Shown here in pieces: positions 8,939 through 18,649 of a stretch of 64,000 nt of DNA; the stretch's first letter is position 1, and each line of letters starts with the position of its first letter. The DNA comes from Burkholderiales bacterium. Lineage in GTDB: Bacteria; Pseudomonadota; Gammaproteobacteria; Burkholderiales; Burkholderiaceae_C. The position numbers and the translations under genes were made by a program. The stretch covers positions 1 through 64,000 of the forward strand of contig CANGHK010000002.1 in NCBI GenBank assembly GCA_947453625.1, read 5' to 3'. The notes beneath the pieces were generated by a model. The model was not told the origin of the DNA. It searched no databases and worked only from the letters and a program-made list of their open reading frames with translations.

Positions 8939-9314
8939 GGGCTTGGATCGTCAGGAACGCTGTTGCATTCGGCAGCGGCACCGCTTCGGGTGGGTGGAGG
9001 CCGATTTTCACCCGCGGCGGCGGCCGGGCGTGCGGCGCAGCCTTCCTGGCTGTCGCCGCGCAATGCTTCATGCGGAATTTGCAGGCTCCCCGGGTTGGCC
9101 TGGTTACCGGACTATTACACTCGTTTGTCAATACGCGCCCGGCTACCGCTGGGAGCCGTCCATCCGGTTTCGGTGTAACCCGCCGTAACCGCCTGCCGGC
9201 AGGCCTGCTGTCAGGCCTGTCCCCGACACGGCATTGAACAAGCCCCAGCCCTCTTGGGTGGCAGGGGCTTGTTCAATCCCGTTTCATAAACCTTGCTTGA
9301 TGATTGGAGTTGTG
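8939..9314. other. Intergenic region between the MOSC gene and pckG
   Basis: 376 bases without a convincing gene. It must hold the divergent promoters of the MOSC gene and pckG. It contains a 14-base perfect palindrome at 9191-9204 and the long hairpin at 9233-9277. Several AT-rich hexamers exist around 9110-9135, but none pairs with a well-spaced -35 box, so no promoter is called. Confidence 0.6.
9233..9277 (+). promoter_or_regulatory. Perfect 14-bp stem hairpin upstream of pckG
   Basis: ATTGAACAAGCCCC at 9233-9246 is exactly complementary to GGGGCTTGTTCAAT at 9264-9277, with a 17-base loop. It ends 37 bases before the pckG ATG. No run of T follows, so it is not a classical intrinsic terminator. 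It could be an operator, a leader-RNA control element, an mRNA-stabilising hairpin or a small mobile palindromic repeat; the sequence alone does not decide. Confidence 0.7.
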
Positions 9315-11195
9315 ATGAACCAGCCCGTGATGGAAGGCGTGAGCCTGAACGTGCCCGCCTATGTCAGGCACCCGCGCCTGGTCGCCTGGGTGGCCGAGAT
9401 GGCCGCGCTGACCGGCGCCGCCGCGGTCAGCTGGTGCGATGGCTCGCAGGACGAGTACGACCGGCTGTGCGCCGAACTGGTGGTGGGCGGCACTTTCAAG
9501 AAGCTCAACCCCGAGCTGCGACCCAACAGTTTCCTGGCCTGCAGCGACCCCAGCGACGTGGCGCGGGTCGAAGACCGCACCTTCATCTGCTGCGAGCAGA
9601 AGGACGACGCCGGCCCGACCAACAACTGGATGGCGCCGGCCGAGATGCGCGCCCTGCTGCAGACCGGCCAGGCCGATGGCACGCCGGCGCTGTTTGCGGG
9701 CTGCATGAAGGGTCGCACGATGTATGTCGTGCCGTTCTCTATGGGACCGCTGGGCTCGCATATCTCGCACATCGGCATCGAACTGTCCGACAGCCCCTAT
9801 GTGGCGGTCAACATGCGCATCATGACGCGCATGGGCCGGGCGGTGTTCGACGTGCTGGGCACCGACGGCGCTTTCGTGCCCTGCATGCACACCGTGGGTG
9901 CGCCGCTGCAGCCGGGCGAGAAAAGCGCCGCCTGGCCCTGCAACAAGACCAAGTACATCGTCCACTACCCCGAGACGCGCGAGATCTGGAGCTACGGCTC
10001 GGGCTACGGCGGCAACGCGCTGCTGGGCAAGAAGTGTTTTGCGCTGCGCATCGCCAGCAACATGGGCCGGGCCCAGGGCTGGCTGGCCGAGCACATGCTG
10101 ATCCTGGGCGTGACCAACCCGGCGGGCAAAAAGTACCACGTCGCCGCCGCCTTCCCCAGCGCCTGCGGCAAGACCAACTTCGCGATGCTGGTGCCACCCA
10201 CCAGCTTCGAGGGCTGGAAGGTCACCACCATCGGCGACGACATCGCCTGGATCAAGCCCAACGCCGACGGCAAGCTGCACGCGATCAACCCCGAGTCGGG
10301 CTACTTCGGCGTCGCCCCGGGCACCAACACCAAGACCAATCCGAACTGCATGGATTCGCTGAAGTCGGACGTGATCTTCACCAACGTCGCGCTGACCGAC
10401 GACGGCGACGTCTGGTGGGAAGGCATCGACGGCGAGACTCCGGCCCACCTGATCGATTGGCAGGGAAAAGACTGGACGCCGCAGATCGCCCGCGAGACCG
10501 GCGCCAAGGCCGCGCACCCGAACTCGCGCTTCACGGTGGCCGCCACCAACAACCCGGCGCTCGACGTCGACTGGGACAACGCCGAGGGCGTGCCCATCGA
10601 CGCCTTCATGTTTGGCGGCCGGCGCTCGACCACCGTGCCGCTGGTCACCGAGGCGCGCGACTGGGCCGAGGGCGTGTACATGGCCGCGACGATGGGCTCG
10701 GAGACCACCGCGGCCGCGGCCGGCGCGGTCGGCCAGGTGCGGCGCGACCCGTTCGCGATGCTGCCCTTCATGGGCTACCACATGGGTGACCATTTCGCGC
10801 ATTGGCTGGCGCTGGGTGCCAAGCTGGCCCAGGGCGGGGCGGCGCTGCCCAAGGTCTATTGCGTCAACTGGTTCCGCAAGGGCGCCGACGGCAAGTTCGT
10901 CTGGCCGGGCTATGGCGACAACATGCGCGTGCTGAAGTGGATGATCGAGCGCGTCGAAGGCAGCGGCGGCGGCGAGGAAAGCGTGTTCGGCGTCAGCCCG
11001 CGTTACGACGACCTGAACTGGGCCGGCCTGGACTTCAGCCGCGCCCAGTACCAGTCGGTGATCTCGATAGACCGCGCCGCCTGGCTGACCGAACTCGGCC
11101 TGCATGGCGAGTTGTTCGCGCAACTGGCCGGTCGCCTGCCGGCGCAGCTGCTGGCGACCAAGGCCCGCATCGAGCAACAACTCGAAGCGGCTTGA
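9315..11195 (+). CDS. pckG: Phosphoenolpyruvate carboxykinase (GTP)
   Basis: 626 aa. Converts oxaloacetate and GTP to phosphoenolpyruvate, CO2 and GDP, the entry step of gluconeogenesis, in the cytosol. The start is set by ATG 9315 with GGAG at 9306-9309. Visible signatures are the PEPCK-specific P-loop [11 protein letters not shown] with the mobile-loop Cys, the metal-site segment [11 protein letters not shown], the [16 protein letters not shown] region and the guanine-nucleotide region NWFRKG. Length fits the GTP family (590-625 aa) and not the ATP-dependent PckA family. It stands alone, preceded by a strong hairpin. Confidence 0.96.
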   Translation: MNQPVMEGVSLNVPAYVRHPRLVAWVAEMAALTGAAAVSWCDGSQDEYDRLCAELVVGGTFKKLNPELRPNSFLACSDPSDVARVEDRTFICCEQKDDAGPTNNWMAPAEMRALLQTGQADGTPALFAGCMKGRTMYVVPFSMGPLGSHISHIGIELSDSPYVAVNMRIMTRMGRAVFDVLGTDGAFVPCMHTVGAPLQPGEKSAAWPCNKTKYIVHYPETREIWSYGSGYGGNALLGKKCFALRIASNMGRAQGWLAEHMLILGVTNPAGKKYHVAAAFPSACGKTNFAMLVPPTSFEGWKVTTIGDDIAWIKPNADGKLHAINPESGYFGVAPGTNTKTNPNCMDSLKSDVIFTNVALTDDGDVWWEGIDGETPAHLIDWQGKDWTPQIARETGAKAAHPNSRFTVAATNNPALDVDWDNAEGVPIDAFMFGGRRSTTVPLVTEARDWAEGVYMAATMGSETTAAAAGAVGQVRRDPFAMLPFMGYHMGDHFAHWLALGAKLAQGGAALPKVYCVNWFRKGADGKFVWPGYGDNMRVLKWMIERVEGSGGGEESVFGVSPRYDDLNWAGLDFSRAQYQSVISIDRAAWLTELGLHGELFAQLAGRLPAQLLATKARIEQQLEAA

Positions 11196-11204
11196 TCGTC
11201 TGAA

Positions 11205-11228
11205 GGGCGGCGGCCCCCCCTGCCGCCC
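11205..11228 (+). terminator. Possible terminator hairpin after pckG
   Basis: GGGCGGC (11205-11211) and GCCGCCC (11222-11228) can pair around a C-rich 10-base loop, nine bases after the pckG stop. There is no T-tract, so termination activity is uncertain. Confidence 0.35.
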
Positions 11229-11388
11229 TACACTGCAGCCGCTGACCAGCACCCCAGGCGCTCCGCGCCGCCTCGCCGCAAGCATGCGGTGAGTCCTTCG
11301 GTCGGCACTCGCGAGCGCGCAGGCGCTCGCTCGGTCCGACCTCAGCCCCGCCAAGCGGGAGTCGTCGTTGGGCCGGCCTGGTGGACTC

Positions 11389-12192
11389 ATGCGGCTGCAA
11401 CTGTTTTCAGACCTCCACCTCGAAACCGAGACCTTCGACCCCCAGCCGGCGCCGGGCGCCGAGGTGCTGGTGCTGGCGGGCGACATCGACGCCAACTGGA
11501 CTGCGCTGGAGCGCTTTGCCGGTTGGCCGGCGACGGTGCTGATGGTCGCTGGCAACCATGAGTTCGACGGCCGCGATCTGGTGCAGGCCTGGCCCGCGCT
11601 GCGCGATCGCTGCGACCGCTTCGGCATCCGGCTGATCGAGCGCGAAAGCCTGTTGCTGACCAGCGCCGCCGGCCGGCGGGTGCGCTTCGTGGGCACGGTG
11701 CGCTGGTCGGATTTCGAGCTCTTCGGCCCCACCGGGCGCGACCGGGCGATGCGCGCGGCCGGCTATTTTCTGAAGCTGATGGCCGCGCAGCGCGCCGGCC
11801 AGGCCATCACGCCCGAGCTTCTGCGCGAGGAGTCGCTGGCCTGCCGCGCCTGGCTGGCGGCCGAGTTGCAGCGGCCCAACCCGGGGCCGGCCGACGCCGC
11901 GGGCTGGGACAGCACGGTCGTCGTCACGCATTTCGCGCCCAGCTTGCGCAGCGCCGACCCGCGCTTTGGCAAACAGCCCGGCACCGCCAGCTTCTGCAAT
12001 GCCGACGACGACCTGATCGGCCTGGCCGACCTGTGGCTGCATGGCCACCTGCATTGCCGCCAGGACTATGCCGTGGCGCGCCCCGGCCTTGCGCCGACGC
12101 GGGTGGTCTCGCAGGCCAGGGGCTTGCTGCGCAAGGGCGAGTGCGAGGGCTTCGATCCCTTGCGGGTGATCAGCCTGCCGGCCCCGGCTTGA
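11389..12192 (+). CDS. Calcineurin-like metallophosphoesterase
   Basis: 267 aa, ATG at 11389. The metal-binding motifs of the superfamily appear in order: SDLHLE (residues 6-11), GDIDAN, GNHEF, VVTHFAPS and GHLHCRQDY. It is a cytosolic phosphodiesterase or phosphatase of unknown substrate. It sits alone between pckG (193-base spacer with no evident feature) and the universal stress protein gene on the same strand (69-base spacer). Confidence 0.88.
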   Translation: MRLQLFSDLHLETETFDPQPAPGAEVLVLAGDIDANWTALERFAGWPATVLMVAGNHEFDGRDLVQAWPALRDRCDRFGIRLIERESLLLTSAAGRRVRFVGTVRWSDFELFGPTGRDRAMRAAGYFLKLMAAQRAGQAITPELLREESLACRAWLAAELQRPNPGPADAAGWDSTVVVTHFAPSLRSADPRFGKQPGTASFCNADDDLIGLADLWLHGHLHCRQDYAVARPGLAPTRVVSQARGLLRKGECEGFDPLRVISLPAPA

Positions 12193-12261
12193 CTTTTGAC
12201 AAACCGCGCCGGTGCGGCGGTGCGACACTCTGTCGACAAGGTCGATACAGGAGCAGCGGCG

Positions 12262-12684
12262 ATGAAGGTTCTGGTTCCCGTGGACGGCAGCCCGTTCACC
12301 AAGCGCATGCTCGCCTACCTGGCTGCCCACGACGAATGGCTAGGTGGCGCGCACCGCTACACCTTGCTCCATGTGGCGCCTGCCGTGCCGCCGCGCGCCG
12401 CTGCGGTGCTCGACAAGGGGGTGTTGCAAGCCCACTACGCCGAAGAAAGCGAGAAGGTGTTCAAGCCGCTGCGCAGCTTCTTTTCCAAGCAGAAGATCGA
12501 GGCCGAATTCGTTGCCAAGGTGGGGCCGGCCGCCGAGGCCATCGCTGCGCTGGCCGACAAGGGCCAGTTCGACCTGCTGATGATGGGTTCGCATGGCCAC
12601 GGGGCTCTGGGCAGCCTGGTGATGGGCTCGGTCACCGCCAAGGTGATGGCGCGCTGCGCCACGCCGCTGCTGATCGTGCGCTGA
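12262..12684 (+). CDS. Universal stress protein (UspA family)
   Basis: 140 aa; ATG at 12262 with AGGAG at 12249-12253. Starts VLVPVDGSPFTKR and carries the ATP-binding signature G-x2-G-x9-G-S/T as GSHGHGALGSLVMGSVT near residue 113, so it belongs to the nucleotide-binding branch of the family. Usually linked to stress survival. It ends six bases before a convergent TetR-type gene. Confidence 0.9.
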   Translation: MKVLVPVDGSPFTKRMLAYLAAHDEWLGGAHRYTLLHVAPAVPPRAAAVLDKGVLQAHYAEESEKVFKPLRSFFSKQKIEAEFVAKVGPAAEAIAALADKGQFDLLMMGSHGHGALGSLVMGSVTAKVMARCATPLLIVR

Positions 12685-12690
12685 CCCGGT

Positions 12691-13302
12691 TCAGGCGCGC
12701 GCGGCCAGCCCGTTGAAGCAGGTGGCCATCACCCATTCGACGATCTGTCCGTCGCTGTAACGGCCGCCGGCCTTCAGGAAGCCCAGCACCGGGTCGCAGG
12801 CGCGGGCATAGATCGTGAACAGCACAGCCTCGGGCGGCAGTTGGCGCTCGATCGCGCCGTCGCTCTGGGCCTGCACGATCCAGGCGCCGAGTTCGTCGCT
12901 CAGCGTCATCAGCCGGTCCATGTAGGCGCGGTTGGCGATCAGCGCGTTGCGCAGCGACGAGTTTTCCGCCGGCAAGGTGGGCATCGCACCCGCCAACTGG
13001 GTTTGCAGTGTCCAGCGCGTGATGGCCTTGAGTTTGTCGACCGCGCTGGCCCCGGCCACGGCCTGTTCGGATTCGACCTGTGTCAGCGCCAGGCCTATGG
13101 CCTGCACCATCGCGGCGGCCGCCAGCGCCTCCTTGGACGCAAAGTGCTTGTACAGGCTGGCCTTGGCGATGCCGACATCGGCCGCCACCTCGTCGACCGT
13201 CATCTGGTCGAAGCCCTTCTCTGCCAGCAGCCTCATCACCGTGTTGACGATCGCGTCTTCGCGGGCGATATGGACTTTTTGTCGGAAGCTCAAACGGGTC
13301 AC
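12691..13302 (-). CDS. TetR/AcrR family transcriptional regulator
   Basis: 203 aa with a GTG start at 13300-13302. The N-terminal helix-turn-helix is clear: MTVDEVAADVGIAKASLYKHF at about residues 35-54. The C-terminal ligand domain is not conserved, so the effector is unknown. No obvious target operon is adjacent, and it converges with the stress protein gene. An imperfect inverted repeat, CAAGT at 13320-13324 and ACTTG at 13335-13339, lies just upstream and could be an autoregulatory operator. Confidence 0.88.
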   Translation of the reverse strand: MTRLSFRQKVHIAREDAIVNTVMRLLAEKGFDQMTVDEVAADVGIAKASLYKHFASKEALAAAAMVQAIGLALTQVESEQAVAGASAVDKLKAITRWTLQTQLAGAMPTLPAENSSLRNALIANRAYMDRLMTLSDELGAWIVQAQSDGAIERQLPPEAVLFTIYARACDPVLGFLKAGGRYSDGQIVEWVMATCFNGLAARA

Positions 13303-13403
13303 AGACGGATTCTAGGCGGCAAGTGCAAGATCAGACTTGTCGGGTCAAAGAGTAACCCAACTGTGTACGGTGGAAACGTCACGGTTCAATTGAGGCCCTC
13401 GTT

Positions 13404-13613
13404 TCAGTACCGGCCCCGGCGCAAGCCGCCGCCCCGCCACCAGCCCCTCAGCCAGGACCGCCGTCGGACGGACGCTTGTGGCTGCGGCGCCGGCTCGCCC
13501 AGCATTTGCTCCATGCCGAAAGCGGTGCCCATGTCGGCGGGTTCCTGCGGTCGCCCGCGCGGGCGGCGCCAGCCGAGACGGGCCAGCAGCGATCTCTTGG
13601 TGGGGGGCTGCAT
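13404..13613 (-). CDS. Small basic hypothetical protein (69 aa)
   Basis: Candidate gene in an otherwise empty ~500-base gap. ATG at 13611-13613 is preceded by GAAGG at good spacing. The peptide begins MQPPTKRSLLARLGWRRP, has a central acidic segment ADMGTAFGMEQMLGEP and a very basic Arg/Trp/Gly tail. Its shape recalls small uncharacterised Burkholderiales proteins with a DMGTAFG-type motif (recalled, not verified). The frame extends upstream without strong start signals. Function unknown; may not be real. The flanks 13614-13816 hold nothing recognisable. Confidence 0.35.
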   Translation of the reverse strand: MQPPTKRSLLARLGWRRPRGRPQEPADMGTAFGMEQMLGEPAPQPQASVRRRSWLRGWWRGGGLRRGRY

Positions 13614-13816
13614 CTTGAACCTTCGCGGACGCGGCATGGCATGGCGTGGCGTGGCGGCCGTGGCGCGGGCCGACGACCGGACTGTCGGGTCGAACTCGTC
13701 GATTCGCCCCGCATTGCCATCGATTGAACGCGCAAGCGGACTTGTCCGTGAGGACAATAGTCACATCTGATAGGTAATCCTGTGCGGCCTGTCGCCGTCT
13801 GAAGGTGCGGCCAGGC

Positions 13817-14920
13817 TCACTGCGCGCTGGCGATCACACCGCCGCCCAGGCAGATGTCGCCGTCGTACAGCACCGCCGACTGGCCGGGCGTCACTGCCCA
13901 CTGCGGCGCGGCGAAGCGCAGGTCGAAACTGCCGTCGCCGAGCGTGGCCAGCAGGCAGGCGGCGTCGGCCTGCCGGTAGCGCGACTTGGCCGCCAGCGGC
14001 CCGTCGGCCGGGGGCTGGCCCGCGACCCAGCTGGTATCGTCGAAGCGCAGCGCGCCCGATTGCAGCCAGGGGTGGTCATGGCCTTGCACGACCACCAGCG
14101 CGTTGCGCTCGGTGTCCTTGCGCGCGACGAACCAGGGCGAATGGTCGCCCGCGCCGCGTGCCGCGCCACGCGGCTTGACGCCGCCTATGCCCAGCCCCTG
14201 GCGCTGGCCCAGGGTGTAGAAGCTCAGGCCCAGGTGCTGGCCCAGGGTGCGGCCGCGCTCATCGACTATGGGCCCGGGCTGGTGGCTGAGGTAGCGGTTG
14301 AGAAACTCGCGGAACGGCCGTTCGCCGATGAAGCAGATGCCGGTCGAGTCCTTCTTCTTCGCGTTCGGCAGGCCTATCTCGGCGGCGATGCGGCGAACCT
14401 CGGTCTTGGGCAACTCGCCGATCGGGAACATCGTCTTGGCCAGTTGCGCCTGGTTCAGCCGGTGCAGGAAATAGCTCTGGTCCTTCAGCGGGTCCAGGCC
14501 CTTGAGCAGTTCGAACGCGCCGCCGCGGTCGCGGACGCGCGCGTAATGCCCGGTGGCGATCTTTTCGGCGCCCAGCCGCAGCGCGTGGTCGAGAAAGGCC
14601 TTGAACTTGATCTCGGCGTTGCACAGCACGTCCGGGTTGGGCGTGCGGCCGGCCTCGTATTCGCGCAGGAACTCGGCGAACACCCGGTCGCGGTAGTCGG
14701 CTGCGAAATTGACATGCTCGATCTCTATGCCGATCACGTCGGCGACGGCGGCGGCATCGACGAAGTCGACGTTGGCCGAGCAGTAGCCGCTGTCGTCGTC
14801 GTCCTCCCAGTTCTTCATGAAGATGCCTGTCACCTCATGCCCCTGCTGCTTGAGCAGCCAGGCGGTGACGGCTGAATCGACGCCGCCGGACAGGCCGACG
14901 ACCACGCGGGTGGGCTTCAT
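13817..14920 (-). CDS. mnmA: tRNA-specific 2-thiouridylase MnmA
   Basis: 367 aa, ATG at 14918-14920. Adenylates and thiolates U34 of tRNA-Lys, -Glu and -Gln (s2U34). The PP-loop SGGVDS is at residues 11-16. The nucleophilic Cys is in [12 protein letters not shown] (about residue 103) and the persulfide-carrying Cys in [12 protein letters not shown] (about residue 200). The C-terminal beta-barrel is complete and length matches the family. The Nudix gene lies 31 bases upstream on the same strand, so the two may be co-transcribed. Confidence 0.96.
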   Translation of the reverse strand: MKPTRVVVGLSGGVDSAVTAWLLKQQGHEVTGIFMKNWEDDDDSGYCSANVDFVDAAAVADVIGIEIEHVNFAADYRDRVFAEFLREYEAGRTPNPDVLCNAEIKFKAFLDHALRLGAEKIATGHYARVRDRGGAFELLKGLDPLKDQSYFLHRLNQAQLAKTMFPIGELPKTEVRRIAAEIGLPNAKKKDSTGICFIGERPFREFLNRYLSHQPGPIVDERGRTLGQHLGLSFYTLGQRQGLGIGGVKPRGAARGAGDHSPWFVARKDTERNALVVVQGHDHPWLQSGALRFDDTSWVAGQPPADGPLAAKSRYRQADAACLLATLGDGSFDLRFAAPQWAVTPGQSAVLYDGDICLGGGVIASAQ

Positions 14921-14951
14921 TCGGTGGATTGTCCCCCGCTGGCGCCCGAGG

Positions 14952-15458
14952 TCAGCGTCGGTCGTCGGGTGCGGCCAGCGACGGATCGGCCCACACCACC
15001 TCCAGCGGGTGGCGCACGCCTGCCAGATGGTCCTCGATGCAGCGCAGCACCAGTGGGCTGCGGTGGCGGTCGGCGCTGGCCCGGACCTCGTCGGCCGTCA
15101 GCCACAGCCGGCGCACGATGCCCTGGTCCAGCGCCCGGCCGGGTTCGGGCTCACCCACCGTGCCGGCATAGGCGAAGCGCAGGTAGGTCACGTCCTCGCC
15201 CGGCCGGTCGTCGCGCGCCTGCCGCACGAAGCGCGACAGGTAGACGCCCAGCAGCGCCTGGGGCACGAAGTGGCATGCGGTTTCCTCCAGGCACTCGCGC
15301 ACGACCCCCTGCAACGGCGACTCACCCGGGTCGAGGTGGCCGGCCGGGTTGTTCAGCCTCAGCCCCTCTTGGGTGTGTTCCTCGATCAGCAGAAAGCGGC
15401 CGCCTTGCTCGACGATCGCTGCCACCGTGACACTGGGTTTCCATCGGAGTTCGGCCAT
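14952..15458 (-). CDS. Nudix hydrolase (NudJ/YmfB-like)
   Basis: 168 aa, ATG at 15456-15458. A complete Nudix box follows G-x5-E-x7-R-E-x2-E-E: it starts at GHLDPGE near residue 40 and ends in RECLEET. It resembles the phosphatase NudJ, which acts on HMP-PP and nucleoside di- and triphosphates and often sits next to mnmA in proteobacteria, as here. It shares its upstream region with the divergent transhydrogenase operon. Confidence 0.9.
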   Translation of the reverse strand: MAELRWKPSVTVAAIVEQGGRFLLIEEHTQEGLRLNNPAGHLDPGESPLQGVVRECLEETACHFVPQALLGVYLSRFVRQARDDRPGEDVTYLRFAYAGTVGEPEPGRALDQGIVRRLWLTADEVRASADRHRSPLVLRCIEDHLAGVRHPLEVVWADPSLAAPDDRR

Positions 15459-15574
15459 CGGCGCATCGTATCCGCCGGTCCTGACATGACACTCGACAAG
15501 GACAGCCCGATGAAGTCGGGTAAGCTTCTTGAAGGTGCCGCCCGTCCCGATGGTGGACCCGTGAGGAGATCTGA

Positions 15575-16717
15575 ATGCACATAGGCGTACCGCTCGAGAC
15601 GGTAGCAGGGGAAACCCGCGTGGCCGTCACCCCCGAGACGGCCAAGAAGTTGACGGCCCAGGGCCATACCGTTCACGTCCAGGCAGGCGCGGGCGTATCG
15701 GCCAGCGTCACCGACGAGGCTTACCTCGCCGCTGGCGCCGAGATCACTGACCGCGCCGGTGCGCTGGGCGCCGACTTGGTGCTCAAGGTGCGCTCGCCGC
15801 AGGCCGATGAGCTCGGTCTGATGAAAACCGGCGCCACGCTGGTGGGCATGCTCAACCCCTTCGATGCCGCCGGGCTGGTGGCGCTGGCCAAGGCCGGCCT
15901 GACCAGCTTCGCGCTCGAGGCTGCGCCGCGCACCACCAGAGCCCAGAGCATGGACGTGCTGAGCAGCCAGGCCAACATCGCCGGCTACAAGGCGGTGATG
16001 ATCGCTGCCGACAAGTACCAGCGCTTCTTCCCGATGCTGATGACGGCGGCCGGCACGGTCAAGGCCGCGCGCGTCGTGATCCTGGGCGTGGGGGTGGCGG
16101 GGCTGCAGGCCATCGCCACGGCCAAACGGCTGGGCGCGGTGATCGAGGCCAGCGACGTGCGGCCGTCGGTCAAGGAGCAGATCGAGTCGCTGGGCGGCAA
16201 GTTCATCGAGGTGTCCTACGACACGCCCGAGGAGCGTGATGCCGCGGTCGGTGTCGGCGGTTACGCCAAGCCGATGCCGCCGAGCTGGCTGGCGCGCCAG
16301 CAGATCGAGGTCGCCAAGCGCATCGCCGCGGCCGACATCGTGATCTCGACCGCACTGATCCCGGGCCGTGCCGCGCCGACATTGGTGACCGAGGCCATGG
16401 TCAAGTCTATGAAGCCGGGCTCGGTGATCATCGACATCGCCGCCGGCAAGGGCGCCGACGCGAGTGGCGGCATGACCGGCGGCAACTGCCCGCTGTCCGA
16501 GGCCGGACGGACGGTGGTCAAGCATGGCGTGACGATCGTCGGCGAGACCAACCTGGCCGCGCTGGTGGCGGCCGACGCGTCGGCGCTGTACGCCCGCAAC
16601 GTGCTTGATTTCCTCAAGCTCATATTGCCCAAGGACGGCACGGTTACCGTGCCGATGGACGACGACATCGTGGCGGCTTGCCTGATGACGCAGTCCGGTG
16701 AAGTGAAGAGAAAGTGA
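15575..16717 (+). CDS. pntAA: NAD(P) transhydrogenase subunit alpha part 1 (NAD-binding domain I)
   Basis: 380 aa; ATG at 15575 with GAGGAG a few bases upstream. Domain I of the proton-translocating transhydrogenase binds NAD(H) and passes hydride to NADP in the PntB domain. Visible: [20 protein letters not shown] at the start, the Rossmann segment [17 protein letters not shown], the RPSVKEQ(I/V)ESLGGKF region and the conserved ITTALIPGR-like segment ([12 protein letters not shown]). The alpha subunit is split into two genes as in Rhodospirillum and many Burkholderiales. First gene of a three-gene operon. Confidence 0.95.
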   Translation: MHIGVPLETVAGETRVAVTPETAKKLTAQGHTVHVQAGAGVSASVTDEAYLAAGAEITDRAGALGADLVLKVRSPQADELGLMKTGATLVGMLNPFDAAGLVALAKAGLTSFALEAAPRTTRAQSMDVLSSQANIAGYKAVMIAADKYQRFFPMLMTAAGTVKAARVVILGVGVAGLQAIATAKRLGAVIEASDVRPSVKEQIESLGGKFIEVSYDTPEERDAAVGVGGYAKPMPPSWLARQQIEVAKRIAAADIVISTALIPGRAAPTLVTEAMVKSMKPGSVIIDIAAGKGADASGGMTGGNCPLSEAGRTVVKHGVTIVGETNLAALVAADASALYARNVLDFLKLILPKDGTVTVPMDDDIVAACLMTQSGEVKRK

Positions 16718-16722
16718 ATGCC

Positions 16723-17052
16723 ATGGACATCCTCAGCCCCACCATCACCAACCTGATCATCTTCGTGCTGGCGATCTATGTCGGCTACCATGTGGTTTGG
16801 ACCGTCACCCCCGCACTGCACACGCCGCTGATGGCGGTGACCAACGCGATCTCGGCCATCGTGATCGTCGGCGCGATGCTCGCCGCCGCCCAGACCGAAA
16901 CCCTGCTCGGCAGGACCATGGGCGTGCTGGCCGTGGCGCTCGCCTCGGTCAACATCTTCGGCGGCTTCCTGGTCACCCGGCGCATGCTGGAGATGTTCCG
17001 GAAGAAGGACAAGAAGGCGCCCGGGCTGGCCAAGACGGGAGACAAGGCATGA
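16723..17052 (+). CDS. pntAB: NAD(P) transhydrogenase subunit alpha part 2 (membrane)
   Basis: 109 aa from ATG 16723; a GTG at 16714 overlapping the pntAA stop is an alternative. The opening [20 protein letters not shown] is characteristic, and three hydrophobic segments form part of the proton channel together with PntB. Its TGA overlaps the pntB ATG (ATGA at 17049-17052), a sign of translational coupling. Confidence 0.95.
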   Translation: MDILSPTITNLIIFVLAIYVGYHVVWTVTPALHTPLMAVTNAISAIVIVGAMLAAAQTETLLGRTMGVLAVALASVNIFGGFLVTRRMLEMFRKKDKKAPGLAKTGDKA

Positions 17053-18488
17053 GTCTCAACCTCGTCACATTGCTCTACCTGGTGGCCAGCGTCTGCTTCA
17101 TCCAGGCGCTCAAGGGCCTGAGCCATCCCACCAGTTCGATCCGCGGCAACCTGTTCGGCATGATAGGCATGGCCATCGCGGTGCTGACCACTGCGGCGCT
17201 GATCGTCAAGCTGTCCGCGGGCGGCGCGGGCGGCATGGTCTGGGTGCTGGTCGGTCTGCTGGCTGGTGGCGCCTACGGCGCCTACCGCGCCAAGACGGTC
17301 GAGATGACCAAGATGCCCGAGCTGGTGGCCTTCTTCCACAGCATGATCGGTCTGGCCGCGGTGTTCATCGCGGTGGCCGCGGTGGTCGAGCCCGCCGCGC
17401 TGCTGCACGGGCTGGCCAAGGGCGAACCGATTCCGGCCGGCAACCGGCTCGAACTGTTCCTGGGCGCGGCGATCGGTGCCGTCACCTTCAGCGGCTCGGT
17501 GATCGCTTTCGGCAAGCTCAGCGGCACCTACAAGTTCCGCCTGTTCCAGGGCGCGCCGGTGCAGTTCGCCGGCCAGCACAAGCTCAACCTGCTGCTCGGT
17601 CTGGGTACGCTGGGACTGGGTCTGGCCTTCATGCTCAGCGGCAGCAACGAGATCGGCACCACCTTCTTCCTGGTCATGCTGGTGCTGGCCTTCGTGCTGG
17701 GCGTGACGCTGATCATCCCGATCGGCGGCGCCGACATGCCGGTGGTGGTGTCCATGCTCAACAGCTACTCGGGCTGGGCGGCGGCGGGCATAGGCTTCAG
17801 CCTGAACAACGCGATGCTGATCGTCGCCGGCAGCCTGGTGGGGTCGTCGGGTGCCATCCTGAGCTACATCATGTGCAAGGCGATGAACCGCTCTTTCTTC
17901 AACGTCATTGGCGGCGGCTTCGGTGGCGAGGCCACCACGGCGGTGGCGGGTGCGGCGGTGCAGCGTCCGGTCAAGAGCGGCAGCGCCGATGACGCCGCCT
18001 TCGTGCTGGGCAATGCCGAGACTGTGGTGATCGTGCCGGGCTACGGCCTGGCGGTGGCGCGGGCCCAGCATGCGGTCAAGGAACTGGCGGCCAAGCTGAC
18101 CGAAAAAGGCATCACGGTCAAGTACGCGATCCACCCGGTGGCCGGCCGCATGCCAGGCCACATGAACGTGTTGCTGGCCGAGGCCGAGGTGCCTTACGAC
18201 CAGGTGTTCGAGATGGAGGACATCAACGGCGAGTTCGGCCAGGCCGACGTCGCGATCATCCTGGGGGCCAACGACGTGGTCAACCCTGCCGCCCACATCA
18301 AGGGCAGCGCGATCTACGGCATGCCGATTCTGGAGGCCTACAAGGCCAAGACCATCATCGTCAACAAGCGCTCGATGGCCGCCGGTTACGCCGGGCTCGA
18401 CAATGAGCTGTTCTACATGGACAAGACCATGATGGTCTTCGGCGACGCCAAGAAGGTGGTCGAGGACATGGTCAAGGCGATCGAGTAG
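17049..18488 (+). CDS. pntB: NAD(P) transhydrogenase subunit beta
   Basis: 479 aa, ATG 17049. About eight to nine membrane helices form the proton channel, followed by the NADP(H)-binding domain III (from about residue 310) with [17 protein letters not shown], the [18 protein letters not shown] segment, the MEDINGEF motif and the [10 protein letters not shown] motif. The enzyme uses the proton gradient to make NADPH from NADH. Last gene of the pnt operon; a strong terminator follows 17 bases later. Confidence 0.96.
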   Translation: MSLNLVTLLYLVASVCFIQALKGLSHPTSSIRGNLFGMIGMAIAVLTTAALIVKLSAGGAGGMVWVLVGLLAGGAYGAYRAKTVEMTKMPELVAFFHSMIGLAAVFIAVAAVVEPAALLHGLAKGEPIPAGNRLELFLGAAIGAVTFSGSVIAFGKLSGTYKFRLFQGAPVQFAGQHKLNLLLGLGTLGLGLAFMLSGSNEIGTTFFLVMLVLAFVLGVTLIIPIGGADMPVVVSMLNSYSGWAAAGIGFSLNNAMLIVAGSLVGSSGAILSYIMCKAMNRSFFNVIGGGFGGEATTAVAGAAVQRPVKSGSADDAAFVLGNAETVVIVPGYGLAVARAQHAVKELAAKLTEKGITVKYAIHPVAGRMPGHMNVLLAEAEVPYDQVFEMEDINGEFGQADVAIILGANDVVNPAAHIKGSAIYGMPILEAYKAKTIIVNKRSMAAGYAGLDNELFYMDKTMMVFGDAKKVVEDMVKAIE

Positions 18489-18505
18489 CCGCAGCTGCAG
18501 CCAAG

Positions 18506-18538
18506 ACATTGGCCGGCACTGCCGGTCAATGTCGTTTT
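18506..18538 (+). terminator. Intrinsic terminator of the pnt operon
   Basis: ACATTGGCCGGC (18506-18517) pairs with GCCGGTCAATGT (18521-18532): a 12-bp stem with one G-T pair and a 3-base loop, followed by CGTTTT. It is the clearest intrinsic terminator in the window and separates pntB from the acyl-CoA synthetase gene. Confidence 0.88.
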
Positions 18539-18649
18539 GGTCTTGCGCAATGTCAAGGACGGGCGTCGCGGGCCTGTCTGCTATCGAATCCCCTGAGCCA
18601 TTCGCTGTCAGCCTTCAGTCAGAATCCAGGCCAGACCTGGAGTGATGTG

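Noticed and set aside
9273-11732. 819-codon minus-strand frame opposite pckG
   Set aside because: Composition-driven shadow of pckG and the phosphoesterase gene; no recognisable domain.
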